Source: Paraburkholderia elongata
GTDB lineage: Bacteria > Pseudomonadota > Gammaproteobacteria > Burkholderiales > Burkholderiaceae
Assembly: GCF_013177735.1 (NCBI RefSeq)
Contig: NZ_WOEZ01000121.1
Coordinates: 1 to 34,573 of the forward strand
Direction of reading: 5' to 3'
DNA: 34,573 nucleotides
Below are positions 34,177 through 34,573 of this stretch, piece by piece. Both the position numbers and the translations under genes were made by a program. Below the pieces are notes generated by a model, which saw only the letters and a list, made by a program, of their open reading frames with translations, had not been told where the DNA came from and searched no databases. Position 1 is the first letter of the stretch; every line of letters begins with the position of its first letter.

Positions 34177-34573
34177 ATGACAATCAAGACTGACGCACAG
34201 AACATTCGCGAAGCCGCCCTCGATTATCACGAGTTCCCGACCCCCGGGAAGATCGCGATCGCCCCGACCAAGCAGATGATCAACCAGCGCGATCTCGCGC
34301 TGGCGTACTCGCCGGGCGTCGCGTTCGCGTGCGAGGAAATCGTTGAAAACCCGCTGAATGCCGCCCGTTTCACCGCGCGCAGCAACCTGGTCGGCGTCGT
34401 CACGAACGGCACCGCAGTGCTGGGTCTCGGCAACATCGGGCCGCTCGCCTCGAAGCCGGTCATGGAAGGCAAGGCCGTCCTGTTCAAGAAGTTCGCCGGC
34501 ATCGACGTGTTCGATATCGAGCTGAACGAGTCCGATCCGCACAAGCTGGTCGAGGTGATCGCCGCGTTGGAGC
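34177..34573 (+). CDS. maeB: NADP-dependent malic enzyme, 5' part
   Basis: The first 132 codons of the large, phosphotransacetylase-fused type of malic enzyme, which decarboxylates malate to pyruvate with NADP+. The sequence REAALDYHEFPTPGKIAIAP, RDLALAYSPGVAFACEEI, VTNGTAVLGLGNIGPLASKP and VLFKKFAGIDVFDIELNE is the standard MaeB start. Tyr in LAYSPGV and Lys in KPVMEGKAVLFKKFAG belong to the active site. It runs off the right edge without a stop; whole enzymes are about 760 residues. ATG 34177 agrees with relatives. No link to the neighbouring LysR fragment is evident. Confidence 0.95.
   Translation, partial: MTIKTDAQNIREAALDYHEFPTPGKIAIAPTKQMINQRDLALAYSPGVAFACEEIVENPLNAARFTARSNLVGVVTNGTAVLGLGNIGPLASKPVMEGKAVLFKKFAGIDVFDIELNESDPHKLVEVIAALE

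Noticed and set aside
1..34573. CRISPR arrays, tRNA or rRNA genes
   Set aside because: No regularly spaced repeats and no tRNA-like or rRNA-like sequence were found on reading the window.

Overview
The window looks like chromosomal DNA of a Burkholderiaceae bacterium, most likely Paraburkholderia, Caballeronia or a close relative. This rests on high GC, GC-rich third codon positions, Burkholderia-type families (DUF3331, DUF6429, a cobalt-type nitrile hydratase operon) and the general look of the proteins. It is inference from family content, not a database match.

Left edge (1-650): the only recognisable item is a shrunken histone-like HU gene. Its N-terminal and C-terminal ends are fused in frame and the start codon is lost.

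Sugar-acid region (650-17700): this is a catabolic island for uronic and aldaric acids. A minus-strand set (lactonase, GlcG-like protein, malate synthase G) diverges from a plus-strand set (UxaA/GarD-type dehydratase, two MFS carboxylate transporters, enolase-superfamily dehydratase). A minus-strand DapA-family aldolase/dehydratase and a GhrB-like 2-hydroxyacid dehydrogenase then diverge from an IlvD/Edd dehydratase, a GntR/FCD regulator and uronate dehydrogenase. A convergent AraC regulator and FAH-family hydrolase close the block. A coherent reading is: uronate is oxidised to an aldarolactone, the lactone is opened, dehydratases make 2-keto-3-deoxy acids, the DapA-family enzyme cleaves or dehydrates them, and C2/C3 oxoacids (glyoxylate, tartronate semialdehyde, hydroxypyruvate) are reduced or condensed to malate. 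The two divergent promoter regions carry different palindromes, one LacI-like (4351-4366) and one possibly for the GntR protein (12274-12289).

Signalling region (17900-26130): an IS6-family transposase remnant and a probable 32-residue membrane protein precede a large phosphorelay. It has an 1865-residue Ser/Thr-kinase/AAA-ATPase/GAF/PAS/histidine-kinase fusion, a stand-alone receiver protein downstream, and a divergent FixJ/NarL-type response regulator. An 18-bp perfect palindrome lies behind the last gene.

Small Burkholderia-type genes (26500-27640): a possible 42-residue ORF, a DUF3331 protein and a DUF6429 protein.

Nitrile hydratase operon (27800-33023, minus strand): CobW GTPase (frameshifted), DUF1097 membrane protein, NHase beta, NHase alpha (CTLCSC, cobalt type), NHase activator, NhlF-type cobalt permease (internal deletion plus amber stop), and a GlxA-type regulator. 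The catalytic genes are intact, while both accessory genes tied to metal handling are damaged.

Right edge: a truncated LysR gene with an operator-like repeat over its start, then the 5' part of the NADP-malic enzyme gene maeB, which runs off the window.
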